Positions 51,818-61,485 of a stretch of 64,000 nucleotides of DNA are shown one piece after another. Position numbers and translations under genes: made by a program. Source of the stretch: Rosettibacter sp037481715 (GTDB lineage Bacteria; Bacteroidota; Ignavibacteria; Ignavibacteriales; Melioribacteraceae). The notes below the pieces were generated by a model. The model saw only the letters and a program-made list of their open reading frames with translations. It ran no database searches and was not told the DNA's origin. The stretch lies in contig JBBFLD010000011.1 of assembly GCA_037481715.1 (NCBI GenBank), positions 1 through 64,000 on the forward strand. Direction: 5' to 3'. Numbering within the stretch: position 1 is the first letter of the stretch; the number at the start of each line of letters is the position of its first letter.

Positions 51818-54490
51818 TTATTTCATTCTAATTATAACATTTTTGCCCGTATAGTTGACAATCCTATCAGCATTTTTCTCGTGTGTATTTCCAATTCCTC
51901 TTTCCTTTTTTACTAATACAATTCGGAATATACGATCGTTTACCATTCCCGGAAATGAACCTTTTCTGTCGCTTATAGTCAGTTTCTTTTCCTTATTATC
52001 CCATCGGAATTGAATTTCAGAAAAAAATCCTTTTTCGTAATTGTAATTGTCACCCTCATCCTCATATAATGTAAACTCGCCGTCCGCTCCTTCGTAAATT
52101 CGAATTTCCAAAGTATTCCATTTTTTCTCGATTGTATATTGAACTTGAGGTCCGATTGGCACAATAGAACCTGCTTTAATATACAACGGCAGAATCTCTA
52201 TCGGTGTTTTCCGTATAATGAATTTGCCTCCATTGAATTTTTCACCCGTCCAGAAATCGTACCAATCAGTTGATGAAGGTAAATACACATTCCACTCTCG
52301 CACTCCTGGTTCAGTAACAGGTGCCACAAGAATTGATTTCCCAAACATATACTCATACGCACAACTTATCGCAATTGTATCATCTCTAAAGTCCATTACC
52401 AGTGGTCTCATCAACGTTGAACCATGTTGGCTAATTTGCCATGCTTCCGAATAGATGTAGGGAAGCAAACAATATCGGAGATTCAAAATTTTTCTAATAT
52501 TCTGCTCGACTGTATCACCATACTTCCACGGTTCGGTCTCCGATTGATATCCATGAACACGGAAGATTGGATTAAATGCTCCCCATTGGAACCATCTGAT
52601 AAGTAATTCATGGTATTTCTCATCTGTGTATTGTGCCTGACCAGGACGGAAAAATCCGCCAACATCCGTTGTCCAATATGGAAAACCTGTAATGGAATAA
52701 TTCAGTCCTGCAACAATCTGGCGTTTAAAAGCATCCCAGTTCCCGCCAATGTCACCCGACCAATTGATGATGCCATACCGCTGTTGTCCTAAAAATGCAC
52801 AGCGGGTTAAAATGCAGACACGTTTTTCGCTTGTAGTCTCACGCTGTCCTTCGTATACTGCTTTGCTTACCATAAGAGGATACGTCAATCGATAAAAATC
52901 ACCTGGACCTATAAACGTTCTCGTTCCTTTCAATGCATCATTTTCCGGCTCAACAGCGTCCATCCACCACGAATCAACACCATACTGAAACATATTTTCA
53001 TTCAAAATATTCCAGTACTCTTTGCGGGTCTCGGTGTTAAAATAATCTAGCCATTTGGTACCGGGTATAAAATAATTTTTAGCCATCAACTTTTTACCCA
53101 TTTCTGAGTTTTGATCGGGGTTTGACCAGATAGATATATTGAAACGAACGTGTAAATCGTGCAACTCTTTTATGAACTTCGGTGGATCCGGATATTTAGT
53201 TTCATCAAACTGTGGAACACCCCAACCATGATTTCCCCAGTATTGCCAATCTTGAACAATAACATCCATTGGAATTTTTCTTTTGCGAAATTCTTTAACA
53301 GTCTCGATGAGATGAGACGCAGATGTATATCGCTCGCGACATTGCCAGAAACCGTAAGCCCAAATAGGCAAGAGCGGAACATTGCCAGTTAATCGACGAT
53401 ATCCAGCAATAACGCTATCTGCTGTTGGTCCATAGAACACAATATAGTCTATCATTTGTGCGTGAGGCGAACGAAACACAGTTGAGTTATCTTTTTGCCT
53501 CCAAAATAATTTTGGATTGTTATCCGACTTGCAAATCACCTGAATGCGATGTTCACCCGCATGTAATCTCACAGAAGCACTCACAGCAGGTGGTAACCAG
53601 AAATTTGTCTGATCGATAACAACCTTTTCATCAATAGCAACAAAATGCCGATTGCCCATATCACCTAAATCAAGGAACAGAACATACTCACCATCTTCAG
53701 GCACAGAAAAATTCCCAGAATAAAGAGATTGGTTTTGTAAAACTCTCTGGGTACCCGAAGTTGTCGTCACTTCTGCTGTCTGTTCGTTTTGAATAGATGT
53801 TTCGTGCTTTAAAAGCTTGATGGGATGATCAGCAGGATTGTAATCCGTAAGACCGTATTGATGCCACAACAATCCATAGCCCTTGCTTGAATACACGAAC
53901 GGAAGCGCAATTTGGCTATTGACCTGAATCAAGCGGCGTGTAATACCTTTAACATTATAATGTCCATCCTGAAATTGACCTAACCCAAATAGACATTCTT
54001 TTTCTGATGATTCAAAAGCTTGTTCTACGAGAAAACATTGTTCACCCATAACAGAATCGGGTATCATTTTTCTGCTACCTTCCTTTTCACTCAAGAATAT
54101 TTTACCTGAAGCATCCCTAAAAGAGAGATACCCTGTTTTTTTGTTCACAACAACGCAAATCTCTTTCAGCCTCACTTCTATTGTTGAAGTTAAATCGAGA
54201 ACCTGGAATGGTGGCGTCTGAACAGTGCCATGTACAATAAATTCTGGGATGATCGGTTCAACTCCCTTATAAAACCGAACCCTAACTACATCATTCGCTA
54301 AGGGATGGATACTTATCGTGCCATCCTGCAATAAAACATTTACTCGATCATCTAATTGTACATATTCGTTTACAATCTGTGCATTGCAAAATACAACAAC
54401 ACAAAAGTGAAATAATAGAAAAGTAATATATCTGATCACTCGAATTTTACAACTATTTGAAATTTTAGAATACACAACACAATCCATCAT
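51818..54490 (-). CDS. GH31 alpha-xylosidase-like enzyme with inserted PA14 domain
   Basis: The protein has 890 residues. A signal peptide ends near FCNAQ. The N-terminal beta-domain (45-228) is split from the barrel by a PA14-like domain (about 228-345, NFSVPEDGEYVLFLDLGD, LHAGEHRIQVICKSD), as in Cellvibrio Xyl31A-type alpha-xylosidases. The catalytic barrel has VIVQDWQYWGNHGWG, nucleophile Asp511 in WWMDAVEPEN, and acid Asp580 in INWSGDIGGNWD. It should remove alpha-xylose from xyloglucan oligosaccharides, although glucosidase activity cannot be excluded. The start overlaps the GH2 stop (TAATG), so the two are coupled. Confidence 0.9.
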   Translation of the reverse strand: MMDCVVYSKISNSCKIRVIRYITFLLFHFCVVVFCNAQIVNEYVQLDDRVNVLLQDGTISIHPLANDVVRVRFYKGVEPIIPEFIVHGTVQTPPFQVLDLTSTIEVRLKEICVVVNKKTGYLSFRDASGKIFLSEKEGSRKMIPDSVMGEQCFLVEQAFESSEKECLFGLGQFQDGHYNVKGITRRLIQVNSQIALPFVYSSKGYGLLWHQYGLTDYNPADHPIKLLKHETSIQNEQTAEVTTTSGTQRVLQNQSLYSGNFSVPEDGEYVLFLDLGDMGNRHFVAIDEKVVIDQTNFWLPPAVSASVRLHAGEHRIQVICKSDNNPKLFWRQKDNSTVFRSPHAQMIDYIVFYGPTADSVIAGYRRLTGNVPLLPIWAYGFWQCRERYTSASHLIETVKEFRKRKIPMDVIVQDWQYWGNHGWGVPQFDETKYPDPPKFIKELHDLHVRFNISIWSNPDQNSEMGKKLMAKNYFIPGTKWLDYFNTETRKEYWNILNENMFQYGVDSWWMDAVEPENDALKGTRTFIGPGDFYRLTYPLMVSKAVYEGQRETTSEKRVCILTRCAFLGQQRYGIINWSGDIGGNWDAFKRQIVAGLNYSITGFPYWTTDVGGFFRPGQAQYTDEKYHELLIRWFQWGAFNPIFRVHGYQSETEPWKYGDTVEQNIRKILNLRYCLLPYIYSEAWQISQHGSTLMRPLVMDFRDDTIAISCAYEYMFGKSILVAPVTEPGVREWNVYLPSSTDWYDFWTGEKFNGGKFIIRKTPIEILPLYIKAGSIVPIGPQVQYTIEKKWNTLEIRIYEGADGEFTLYEDEGDNYNYEKGFFSEIQFRWDNKEKKLTISDRKGSFPGMVNDRIFRIVLVKKERGIGNTHEKNADRIVNYTGKNVIIRMK

Positions 54491-57366
54491 TACTGCACTT
54501 CAATAGAAACTTCTGATGACTTTAGTCCTTCGGATTCTGCAGTAAGCCGAATAATACCGCGTTTGATGTTCGATTGTACAACAACAAGACATAAACCATG
54601 AAATGCCTTACGCTCGTTGGCTTTGAAAAGTTCATGGCTCACTGCATCACCATTATCCACTCCAACTATTCTACCTTCTCCCGTAATGTTAAATTTCACA
54701 AGGTTATTTGCATTTGGACAAACACGACCCTTACTATCTGCAATTATAACTTTAACAAATGAAAGATCTTTACCATCAGCTTTGAGCATCGCACGGTCAG
54801 GAATTAAGAGTATCTGTGCCGGCTTTCCTGCAGTTTCGACTTGATGAGTAGCAACAATCTTTCCTTTGTTTTTACCAACCGCCTGTAACGCGCCTTGGAC
54901 GTAAGGGACTTTCCATTCAAGATGCAAATCTTCCGTTTCGGAAAAACGTTTTTCACCAAGTGATTTACCATTCAAGAACAACTCTACTGATTCACAGTTA
55001 CTATAGCACCAAACTGGAATTTCTTTTCCTTCAAATCCTTCCCAATTCCAGTGTGGAAAAATGTAAACCATTGGCTTATCTGTCCATTGGCTCTGGTAAA
55101 GGTAATAGCGATCCTTTGGAAATCCACATCGATCCACAATTCCAAAGTAGGAACTCACTGATGGCCAACCAAAAGGAGTTGGCTCACCGATGTAATCAAA
55201 ACCTGTCCACACGAATTCGCCTGCAATCCACGGTGCATTTTTGAGCGCCTTAAGCGTTGCTTCTGCCGTATTGCCCCACCCTGGACTTACAATGTCGTAT
55301 GAAGTACATTGATTGTTTAGCTGTTTTTCGATCTTGAGAGTATCTCCTTCCAGAACCAAATTATACTCTCCCCTCGTACTCACTGCAGATGCAGTCTCAG
55401 AAGCAATAAGTTTGAATTTTCCTTTTAAGCTCTGGTAAACTGGAAGGTTGTAGTTAATGCCAACAACATCAAGTGCTTTTGCAAACCCAGTTTTTACAGC
55501 AGATTCGGGCAAATTACATGCTGAGGTCACAGGTCGAGTCGGATCTTCCTCGTGACAAATGTCAACAAGTCGCTTTGCCATTTCATAAGCATTCTCACTA
55601 TTCTGTTCTGGAATTTCATTGCCTATGCTCCATAGAATTATGCTTGGATGATTCCTGTCGCGTCGAATCATATCCCTTAAATCTTTTTCGCTCCATTCAT
55701 CAAAGAATCGGCCGTATCCATACATAGTCTTCGATTGCTTCCACTCATCAAATGCTTCATCCATGACCAAGAAACCCATTCGATCGCACAACTCTAAAAG
55801 CTCAGGAGCAGGCGGATTATGACTTGTGCGTATGGCATTGCAACCCATGCTTTTCATTATTTCCAGTTGACGCTCGATTGCTCGCTTATTAACGGCAGAT
55901 CCTAAACACCCAAGATCGTGATGGAGGCACACTCCCTTAATAGGCACATGTTTTCCATTTAAGAAAAATCCTTTATCGGTGGTAAATTCAAATGTTCGAA
56001 TTCCAAAAGGGGTATCAATAGAATCAACAATTCGATTGCCTATATACACTCTTGAGATAGCATGATAAAGGGTAGGTGTTTCAAGAGACCATAAACGAGG
56101 TCTTAAAACTTTGAGTGTATCCTTGAGAGTATAAATGTCTCCAGCTTTCAGCTTCTGCTCAGAAAACGTACTTGCACACTTCCGGCCAGATTCATCGATT
56201 ATCACTGTTTCGAGTTTTAGTTGTTGAGTTGAAGAGGAATGATTTTCAATTTTTGTTTCGACACAAACAGTTGCTTCACTTTCGGACACATCTGGCGTTG
56301 TGACGTATACAACCCAATGCGCAATATGAACGGGGTCTTTAATTACCAAACGAACGTTCCTGTAAATCCCTGCACCTGAATACCAACGAGAGCACGGTTG
56401 TTGTACGCACACCCTGACTGCAAGTACATTTTTCTCACCATTGAATTTGAGATGCTTTGTCAATTCATACTGAAAACTGGAATACCCATATGGCCTATTA
56501 CCAAGATGAATGCCGTTAATCCACACATCGCTGTTCATGTACACACCGTCGAATTCAACAAATACTCGCTTGTCTCGAGCGCTTTCTGGTATTGTAAATG
56601 TTTTTCTGTACCAGCTAGTACCTGCATTCACATACCCAGCGCCACTTCCTCCAGGACAAGTTGACTCAAAAATCCCCTCGACTATTCTCCTTCCCTCATC
56701 ATAAATTCCACCGCCCATAATTCCATCAAATACACGAACAGCAATTATGTTTTTCTCTCCGTAGCGGATAAGCTCGTGTGGAATTATATATCTCCTAATG
56801 GCATCCCAAGCAGTTGTATAGTGGAGTGGGAATGATCCCATTCCGCCTACTTTTACACCATTGAAATAGGTTTCATCTGCATCATCAATTTTTCCAACGT
56901 TGATGATAATATCCTTTCCTTGCAAATCAGCAGGAACTACAAATTCTCGACGATACCAGCCATAGACATTATCCTGAGTGTAGTTTGAATGTTTTTCCCA
57001 TGTTGAAGGAAGAGTCACTACTTCCCACAACCTGTCGTCGTACTCTGGACTTTTCCATAAAGAGCTATTTCCTTTGCAAAATTTCCACTGGCCTTTTACA
57101 ATGTCGAACTCAGGCATATCACTTTCAAATTCCGTTTCGGATTTTGCAAGTCCTTCGATACTCCAATCGTGAGGAACATTCACAATAAGCCAGGATGAAT
57201 CATTAAATTCTGGTTTTTCAGCATTTTTAACATCTCCTGCATAAAATCTCCAACTTGAATTAAATGTTTGAACCTGCCTGTATACTCCTTTATTCTTTAT
57301 ATCTCCTGCAAAAGTAATTGTTACACTAAGCAAACAGAATAAAAGAACATTTCTAATCTTCGACAT
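54490..57366 (-). CDS. GH2 beta-galactosidase-like enzyme with a nested jelly-roll domain
   Basis: I choose the ATG read from 57366 because GAGG lies seven bases upstream; an ATG four codons earlier overlaps that site. The protein has 958 residues. The usual N-terminal sugar-binding domain starts (SSWRFYAGDV, PHDWSIEG) but is interrupted at about 88-236 by a second jelly-roll (KSPEYDDRLWEVVTLPSTWE, VGKIDDADETYFNGVKVG), and then resumes with GYVNAGTSWYRKTF. The catalytic part has IKGVCLHHDLG, the acid/base Glu in LWSIGNEIPEQ and the nucleophile Glu in IASETASAVSTRGEY. It is probably a beta-galactosidase of xyloglucan side chains. Confidence 0.9.
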   Translation of the reverse strand: MSKIRNVLLFCLLSVTITFAGDIKNKGVYRQVQTFNSSWRFYAGDVKNAEKPEFNDSSWLIVNVPHDWSIEGLAKSETEFESDMPEFDIVKGQWKFCKGNSSLWKSPEYDDRLWEVVTLPSTWEKHSNYTQDNVYGWYRREFVVPADLQGKDIIINVGKIDDADETYFNGVKVGGMGSFPLHYTTAWDAIRRYIIPHELIRYGEKNIIAVRVFDGIMGGGIYDEGRRIVEGIFESTCPGGSGAGYVNAGTSWYRKTFTIPESARDKRVFVEFDGVYMNSDVWINGIHLGNRPYGYSSFQYELTKHLKFNGEKNVLAVRVCVQQPCSRWYSGAGIYRNVRLVIKDPVHIAHWVVYVTTPDVSESEATVCVETKIENHSSSTQQLKLETVIIDESGRKCASTFSEQKLKAGDIYTLKDTLKVLRPRLWSLETPTLYHAISRVYIGNRIVDSIDTPFGIRTFEFTTDKGFFLNGKHVPIKGVCLHHDLGCLGSAVNKRAIERQLEIMKSMGCNAIRTSHNPPAPELLELCDRMGFLVMDEAFDEWKQSKTMYGYGRFFDEWSEKDLRDMIRRDRNHPSIILWSIGNEIPEQNSENAYEMAKRLVDICHEEDPTRPVTSACNLPESAVKTGFAKALDVVGINYNLPVYQSLKGKFKLIASETASAVSTRGEYNLVLEGDTLKIEKQLNNQCTSYDIVSPGWGNTAEATLKALKNAPWIAGEFVWTGFDYIGEPTPFGWPSVSSYFGIVDRCGFPKDRYYLYQSQWTDKPMVYIFPHWNWEGFEGKEIPVWCYSNCESVELFLNGKSLGEKRFSETEDLHLEWKVPYVQGALQAVGKNKGKIVATHQVETAGKPAQILLIPDRAMLKADGKDLSFVKVIIADSKGRVCPNANNLVKFNITGEGRIVGVDNGDAVSHELFKANERKAFHGLCLVVVQSNIKRGIIRLTAESEGLKSSEVSIEVQ

Positions 57367-57541
57367 AAGTGACCTCATTAATTTTATTTATTGAACTTAC
57401 TTTATATTTAGCGGGAGAACTATTCGTAAAAACACTTGCGATAATAAAGCTAACAGTTGAAGGAAACCTTCTTCCGCATATATAGCAAAACCGAAGGTTT
57501 CCTTCTTACCATACCATTTCTCAATATGTATTCCTATTGGC

Positions 57542-60160
57542 CTATTGAACAACGACTTTTAAAAGCTTTAAATCGCTTGCTCTGGAACTATTCCCGTACA
57601 AAATTTCATACTCACCAGAGGCAACTATCATTTTCCTACTTGCGCGATCATAAAATTCAAATGCTTTAGTCTGCAACTGAATAACAGCTTCTTTTGTTTT
57701 TCCAGCAGGCACATTAACTCGTTGAAAACCCCTTAAAGTTTTAATCGGACCGTCTACATCATTCACCTTGCGAACATATACTTGGACAATTTCAGTGCCG
57801 TCCCGTTTGCCAGTATTAGACACAGGAATTGTGAGCTCAACGCTTTCAGTTTTTTGAATTGTGGATTTACTCAGCCGAGCTTCTCCAATTTTAAATGTTG
57901 TGTAACTGAGTCCATAGCCAAATGGGAAAAGTGCATCATCGAAAAATCGGTATGTTCGACCTTTCATAGAATAATCTTCAAAATCTGGAAGTTGTTCTGA
58001 ACTTTTATAAAAAGTAACTGGCAATTTTCCGCAAGGATTATAATCTCCAAAAATTACATCTGCTACTGCCAATCCTCCTGATTCTCCGGGATACCATGCT
58101 TGTAATATTGCATCGCATGTTTGCGTTTCTGGAGTTAGTGCTATTGCTGAACCCGAGCAATTAACAAAGATAATTTTTTTGTTAGCTTGTTTTAACAGCT
58201 TAAGCAAATTTCTTTGAACAGATGGAAGCTCAATATTTGTTCTATCACCGCCTTTAAAACCGGGATATGATACAGGCATTTCTTCTCCTTCAAGTCTTCC
58301 TGATAATCCTCCAACAAAAATAACAGTGTCAATTCCTTGTAAATTGTTTAATAAGTCTGTATAATTAACATCGATTTCTCTTCCAAAGTCAAACTCGATA
58401 TTTGCTTGCCAGTTGTATTGTTGAGAGTATTTGATTTCAATTAAATATTTTTTCCCGGCTTCAACTTTGTAAGATAATCTTGACGGCAAAGTTCTCCAGT
58501 TGTGAAATTTGACTAATGTTTCTCCATTAATTATTAATTCAAAATTTCCAGTTGCACCATATTTAAAAACAATTTCTTCACTGACAGTTGGAATAAATTC
58601 AGTTTGATAAATTGCTGAGAATCCTTCGAGCTTTACGCCAGGGGCAAATTCATGTTGTCCTGCCGTTGTTAGTTTAAGTGGGGAAGTGATTTGTTGCGTT
58701 GTCACAATATCACCAGTGAAATCTCGTGTGTTCCAGTAAGTTGCTTTGAAACCAATTTTATTTTCGAACTTACATTTGTTGAAATAACTTTCTATGATTT
58801 TATCTTCTACAATATCACAGCCTTTATCATAAAAAACTTTGTTTGGAGATAATTTAGAAATTATTCCTTCAAGTATTGTAATTGTTTTTATAGGTTTGCC
58901 ATTATAATTGCCCCATTGCATAATTGAATCATTTGCATTTGGTCCAATCACTGCAATTTTATTTATTGAGAATTTATTTAATGGAAGAATATTATTTTTA
59001 TTTTGAAGCAGAACGATAGATTGTCTTGCCATATCGAGTGCAAGTTTTCGATGTTCTTCACAATTAATTATAGAAGGAGGAATTTTAGACCATGGAACAA
59101 TTGAATCAGGGTCCATTTCACCAAGCTCTAATCTTCCCATAATTATTCGCATCAAACTTTTATCAATATCTTCTTCTTTGACTAAGCCGCGATTAACAGC
59201 TTCTGATAAAGTTTTAAATGGATAGTTATCCCAAAAACATTCTATATCTGTTCCTGCAAGCAAAGCTTTTGAAGATGCATGCATTGGAGTAGAAGATACT
59301 TTGTGACTTGTAAAGAAATCTCCTACCGCACCGCAGTCTGAAACAACAATATATTTATATCCCCATTCATCGCGTAAAATTCTCTGAAGTAGACGGCTAT
59401 TTCCACAGCAAGGTTCATCATCAAGACGATGATATGCACACATAACTTGGCGAACCTTGGCTTCCTGAACTAATGATTTGAAAGCAGGCAAATAAGTTTC
59501 ATACAAATCTCTGGGATCAATATTGTTCAAATTAATCTCATGTCGGCTCCATTCTGGTCCTGAATGAACTGCAAAATGTTTAGCACAAGCAAGTAATTTT
59601 CTATACTTTGAAGTATCAGGTCCTTGAAGTCCTCTTACAACAGCAACGCCCATACGTGACATCAAGTAAGGGTCTTCGCCATAGGTTTCTTGTCCACGTC
59701 CCCAGCGCGGGTCACGAAAAATATTGATATTTGGTGTCCATACTGATAAACTTAAAAAGCGTTTATTTTCTCCACCTCTTCTTAAATGTTCATGATATTT
59801 TGCTCTTACTTCATCTGATACTGCATTGAAAATTTTATAAACAAGTTCATCATTGAACGATGCAGCCATACCAATAGGTTGAGGAAACACTGTAACACTA
59901 TCATTATTTGCAAGTCCATGAAGAGCTTCACTCCACCAGTTGAATTTTTTAATACCCAATCGTGGAATTGCTTCGGACTGATCGCACATTAAAATTACTT
60001 TTTCTTCAAGTGTAAGTCGTGTGATAAGATCTTGAGCTCGTTTTTCAAAAGGTAAAGCAGGATTCTGATATGGATAGCTCTGACCCAATACAGTCACTGA
60101 TACGATGAACATCGTAATTAAGCTGTGTGCTAAAATATTAAATGCTGTTTTCATGTTCAT
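57542..60160 (-). CDS. GH3 beta-xylosidase with PA14 insertion
   Basis: The protein has 872 residues with a signal peptide (to about VLGQ). The (beta/alpha)8 domain has RLTLEEKVILM, WWSEALHG, DPRWGRGQETYGEDP and nucleophile Asp275 in IVVSDCGA. The second alpha/beta domain has IAVIGPNAND and VFVGGLSGRLEGEEM. A PA14-like insert lies between (about 465-600, FKATYWNTRDFTGD, LIINGETLVKFHNWR), and a fibronectin-III-like end (LSYTTFKIGEARLS) completes it. DNGxxWWSEALHG is typical of xylan 1,4-beta-xylosidases in the family. It frees xylose from xylobiose and longer oligomers in the periplasm. Confidence 0.95.
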   Translation of the reverse strand: MNMKTAFNILAHSLITMFIVSVTVLGQSYPYQNPALPFEKRAQDLITRLTLEEKVILMCDQSEAIPRLGIKKFNWWSEALHGLANNDSVTVFPQPIGMAASFNDELVYKIFNAVSDEVRAKYHEHLRRGGENKRFLSLSVWTPNINIFRDPRWGRGQETYGEDPYLMSRMGVAVVRGLQGPDTSKYRKLLACAKHFAVHSGPEWSRHEINLNNIDPRDLYETYLPAFKSLVQEAKVRQVMCAYHRLDDEPCCGNSRLLQRILRDEWGYKYIVVSDCGAVGDFFTSHKVSSTPMHASSKALLAGTDIECFWDNYPFKTLSEAVNRGLVKEEDIDKSLMRIIMGRLELGEMDPDSIVPWSKIPPSIINCEEHRKLALDMARQSIVLLQNKNNILPLNKFSINKIAVIGPNANDSIMQWGNYNGKPIKTITILEGIISKLSPNKVFYDKGCDIVEDKIIESYFNKCKFENKIGFKATYWNTRDFTGDIVTTQQITSPLKLTTAGQHEFAPGVKLEGFSAIYQTEFIPTVSEEIVFKYGATGNFELIINGETLVKFHNWRTLPSRLSYKVEAGKKYLIEIKYSQQYNWQANIEFDFGREIDVNYTDLLNNLQGIDTVIFVGGLSGRLEGEEMPVSYPGFKGGDRTNIELPSVQRNLLKLLKQANKKIIFVNCSGSAIALTPETQTCDAILQAWYPGESGGLAVADVIFGDYNPCGKLPVTFYKSSEQLPDFEDYSMKGRTYRFFDDALFPFGYGLSYTTFKIGEARLSKSTIQKTESVELTIPVSNTGKRDGTEIVQVYVRKVNDVDGPIKTLRGFQRVNVPAGKTKEAVIQLQTKAFEFYDRASRKMIVASGEYEILYGNSSRASDLKLLKVVVQ

Positions 60161-60294
60161 AACCTATTCCTTTTTCTTTATGATTACTAGGGTTACAATT
60201 CGTTATTTCGATACAATCTTAATAAATAATTAGTAGACAAATCAAATGTAATTATCTCTGTTATTTTGCTCGTCGCTATACCAAGGTTCTTTAA

Positions 60295-61458
60295 CTATTC
60301 TTTAAATAACAATTGAGCAAACTCTCGTAAACTCCGTCTCCAAGTTAAAAACTCATGGGCAGTATTAGGAGACACATAAAACACGCTATTGATACCTTCT
60401 TTCTTTAAGTCCTCAGCATCTTTTTTGGGATCTCCTCCAAAGCCCCTGCGTTCTCCTCTCTGCATCCATTCAAGTTCTCGACTGCCAAAGCCAACAAAGA
60501 CGAGCTTCACTTTTTCTTTGAAACCGGGTGTGTTGTTGACATCTTCCAGAGAGATTGAACCTCCGCTAAAAAGTCCAATATATGAAAATTTATCGAGGTT
60601 AGCTAAGGTAATCATCTTTGTTTCCATACCACCCATGGAAAGTCCAGCCATGGCTCGATGCGATTGATCTGACAAGGTTCGGAAATTTTTATCTATATAC
60701 GGAATCAGTTCTTCCACAAGAACTGTTTGAAAAGGTTTGATGTCAAATGTTCTAAGCTCACCAAATTTGATTTCATTGGTCATTCCGTATGTCATAACGA
60801 TGATAAATGGCTTCACTTTCCCCTCAGCAATCAAGTTATCCATTATAAGATTCGCACGACCTTGATTCCACCACGCTGTTTCATCTTCACCCCAACCATG
60901 CTGGAGATAGAGTACTGGATAGCGCTTTTTTGGATTTTTATCATAATCTGGTGGAGTATAAACAAAAGCACGGCGAATGCTGTTCGTGCTTTTCGAAGGA
61001 AAGAGAACTTGCTGAACACGACCATGTGGAACATCTTTCAGAGCATAAAAGTCTTGATCAAATGCTGGCACTTCAATACCGCTTTCCCAGCGGCAGGAGC
61101 CATAGAAGTTTAATGTTCCAGGATCGTTAAATGTCCCTCCATCCACAATAAGATGATAGTAATGGAAGCCCTCATCCAAAGGTTCAGCAGTGGTGCCTAT
61201 CCAATAGCCATCATCAGTTTTTGTTAGAGTTGTACCTTCTCGGCCACCCAAGGTTACCTTTACACTCTGAGCTTGAGGAGCAAAAATTCGAAAACGTGCA
61301 TAGCCTTGAGAATTTACCTGAGGGTACTCTTGACCAGGCTGATTCAAAACAGAAGGCTTAAAGTCTTCCTTAATAACTGACTGTTCTGCTTGCGACAAAC
61401 ACGGTACCCACACTATAAGTATCGCCAATGCCAATACTAAAAACATATGTTGTTTCAT
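60295..61458 (-). CDS. CE1-type esterase with N-terminal E-set domain
   Basis: The protein has 387 residues with a signal peptide (cut near SQAEQ). The E-set domain lies at about 48-135 (RFRIFAPQAQSVKVTLGG, EGFHYYHLIVDGG). The hydrolase domain has RAFVYTPPDYDKNPKKRYPV, LQHGWGEDETAWW, Ser274 in MAGLSMGGMET, and His in PNTAHEFLTWRRS. It is close to the next gene upstream (61486-62661), so the two are tandem duplicates. Likely substrate: feruloylated or acetylated arabinoxylan oligosaccharides. Confidence 0.9.
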   Translation of the reverse strand: MKQHMFLVLALAILIVWVPCLSQAEQSVIKEDFKPSVLNQPGQEYPQVNSQGYARFRIFAPQAQSVKVTLGGREGTTLTKTDDGYWIGTTAEPLDEGFHYYHLIVDGGTFNDPGTLNFYGSCRWESGIEVPAFDQDFYALKDVPHGRVQQVLFPSKSTNSIRRAFVYTPPDYDKNPKKRYPVLYLQHGWGEDETAWWNQGRANLIMDNLIAEGKVKPFIIVMTYGMTNEIKFGELRTFDIKPFQTVLVEELIPYIDKNFRTLSDQSHRAMAGLSMGGMETKMITLANLDKFSYIGLFSGGSISLEDVNNTPGFKEKVKLVFVGFGSRELEWMQRGERRGFGGDPKKDAEDLKKEGINSVFYVSPNTAHEFLTWRRSLREFAQLLFKE

Positions 61459-61485
61459 TGTTGACTCCTTTTCTATTAACTTATT

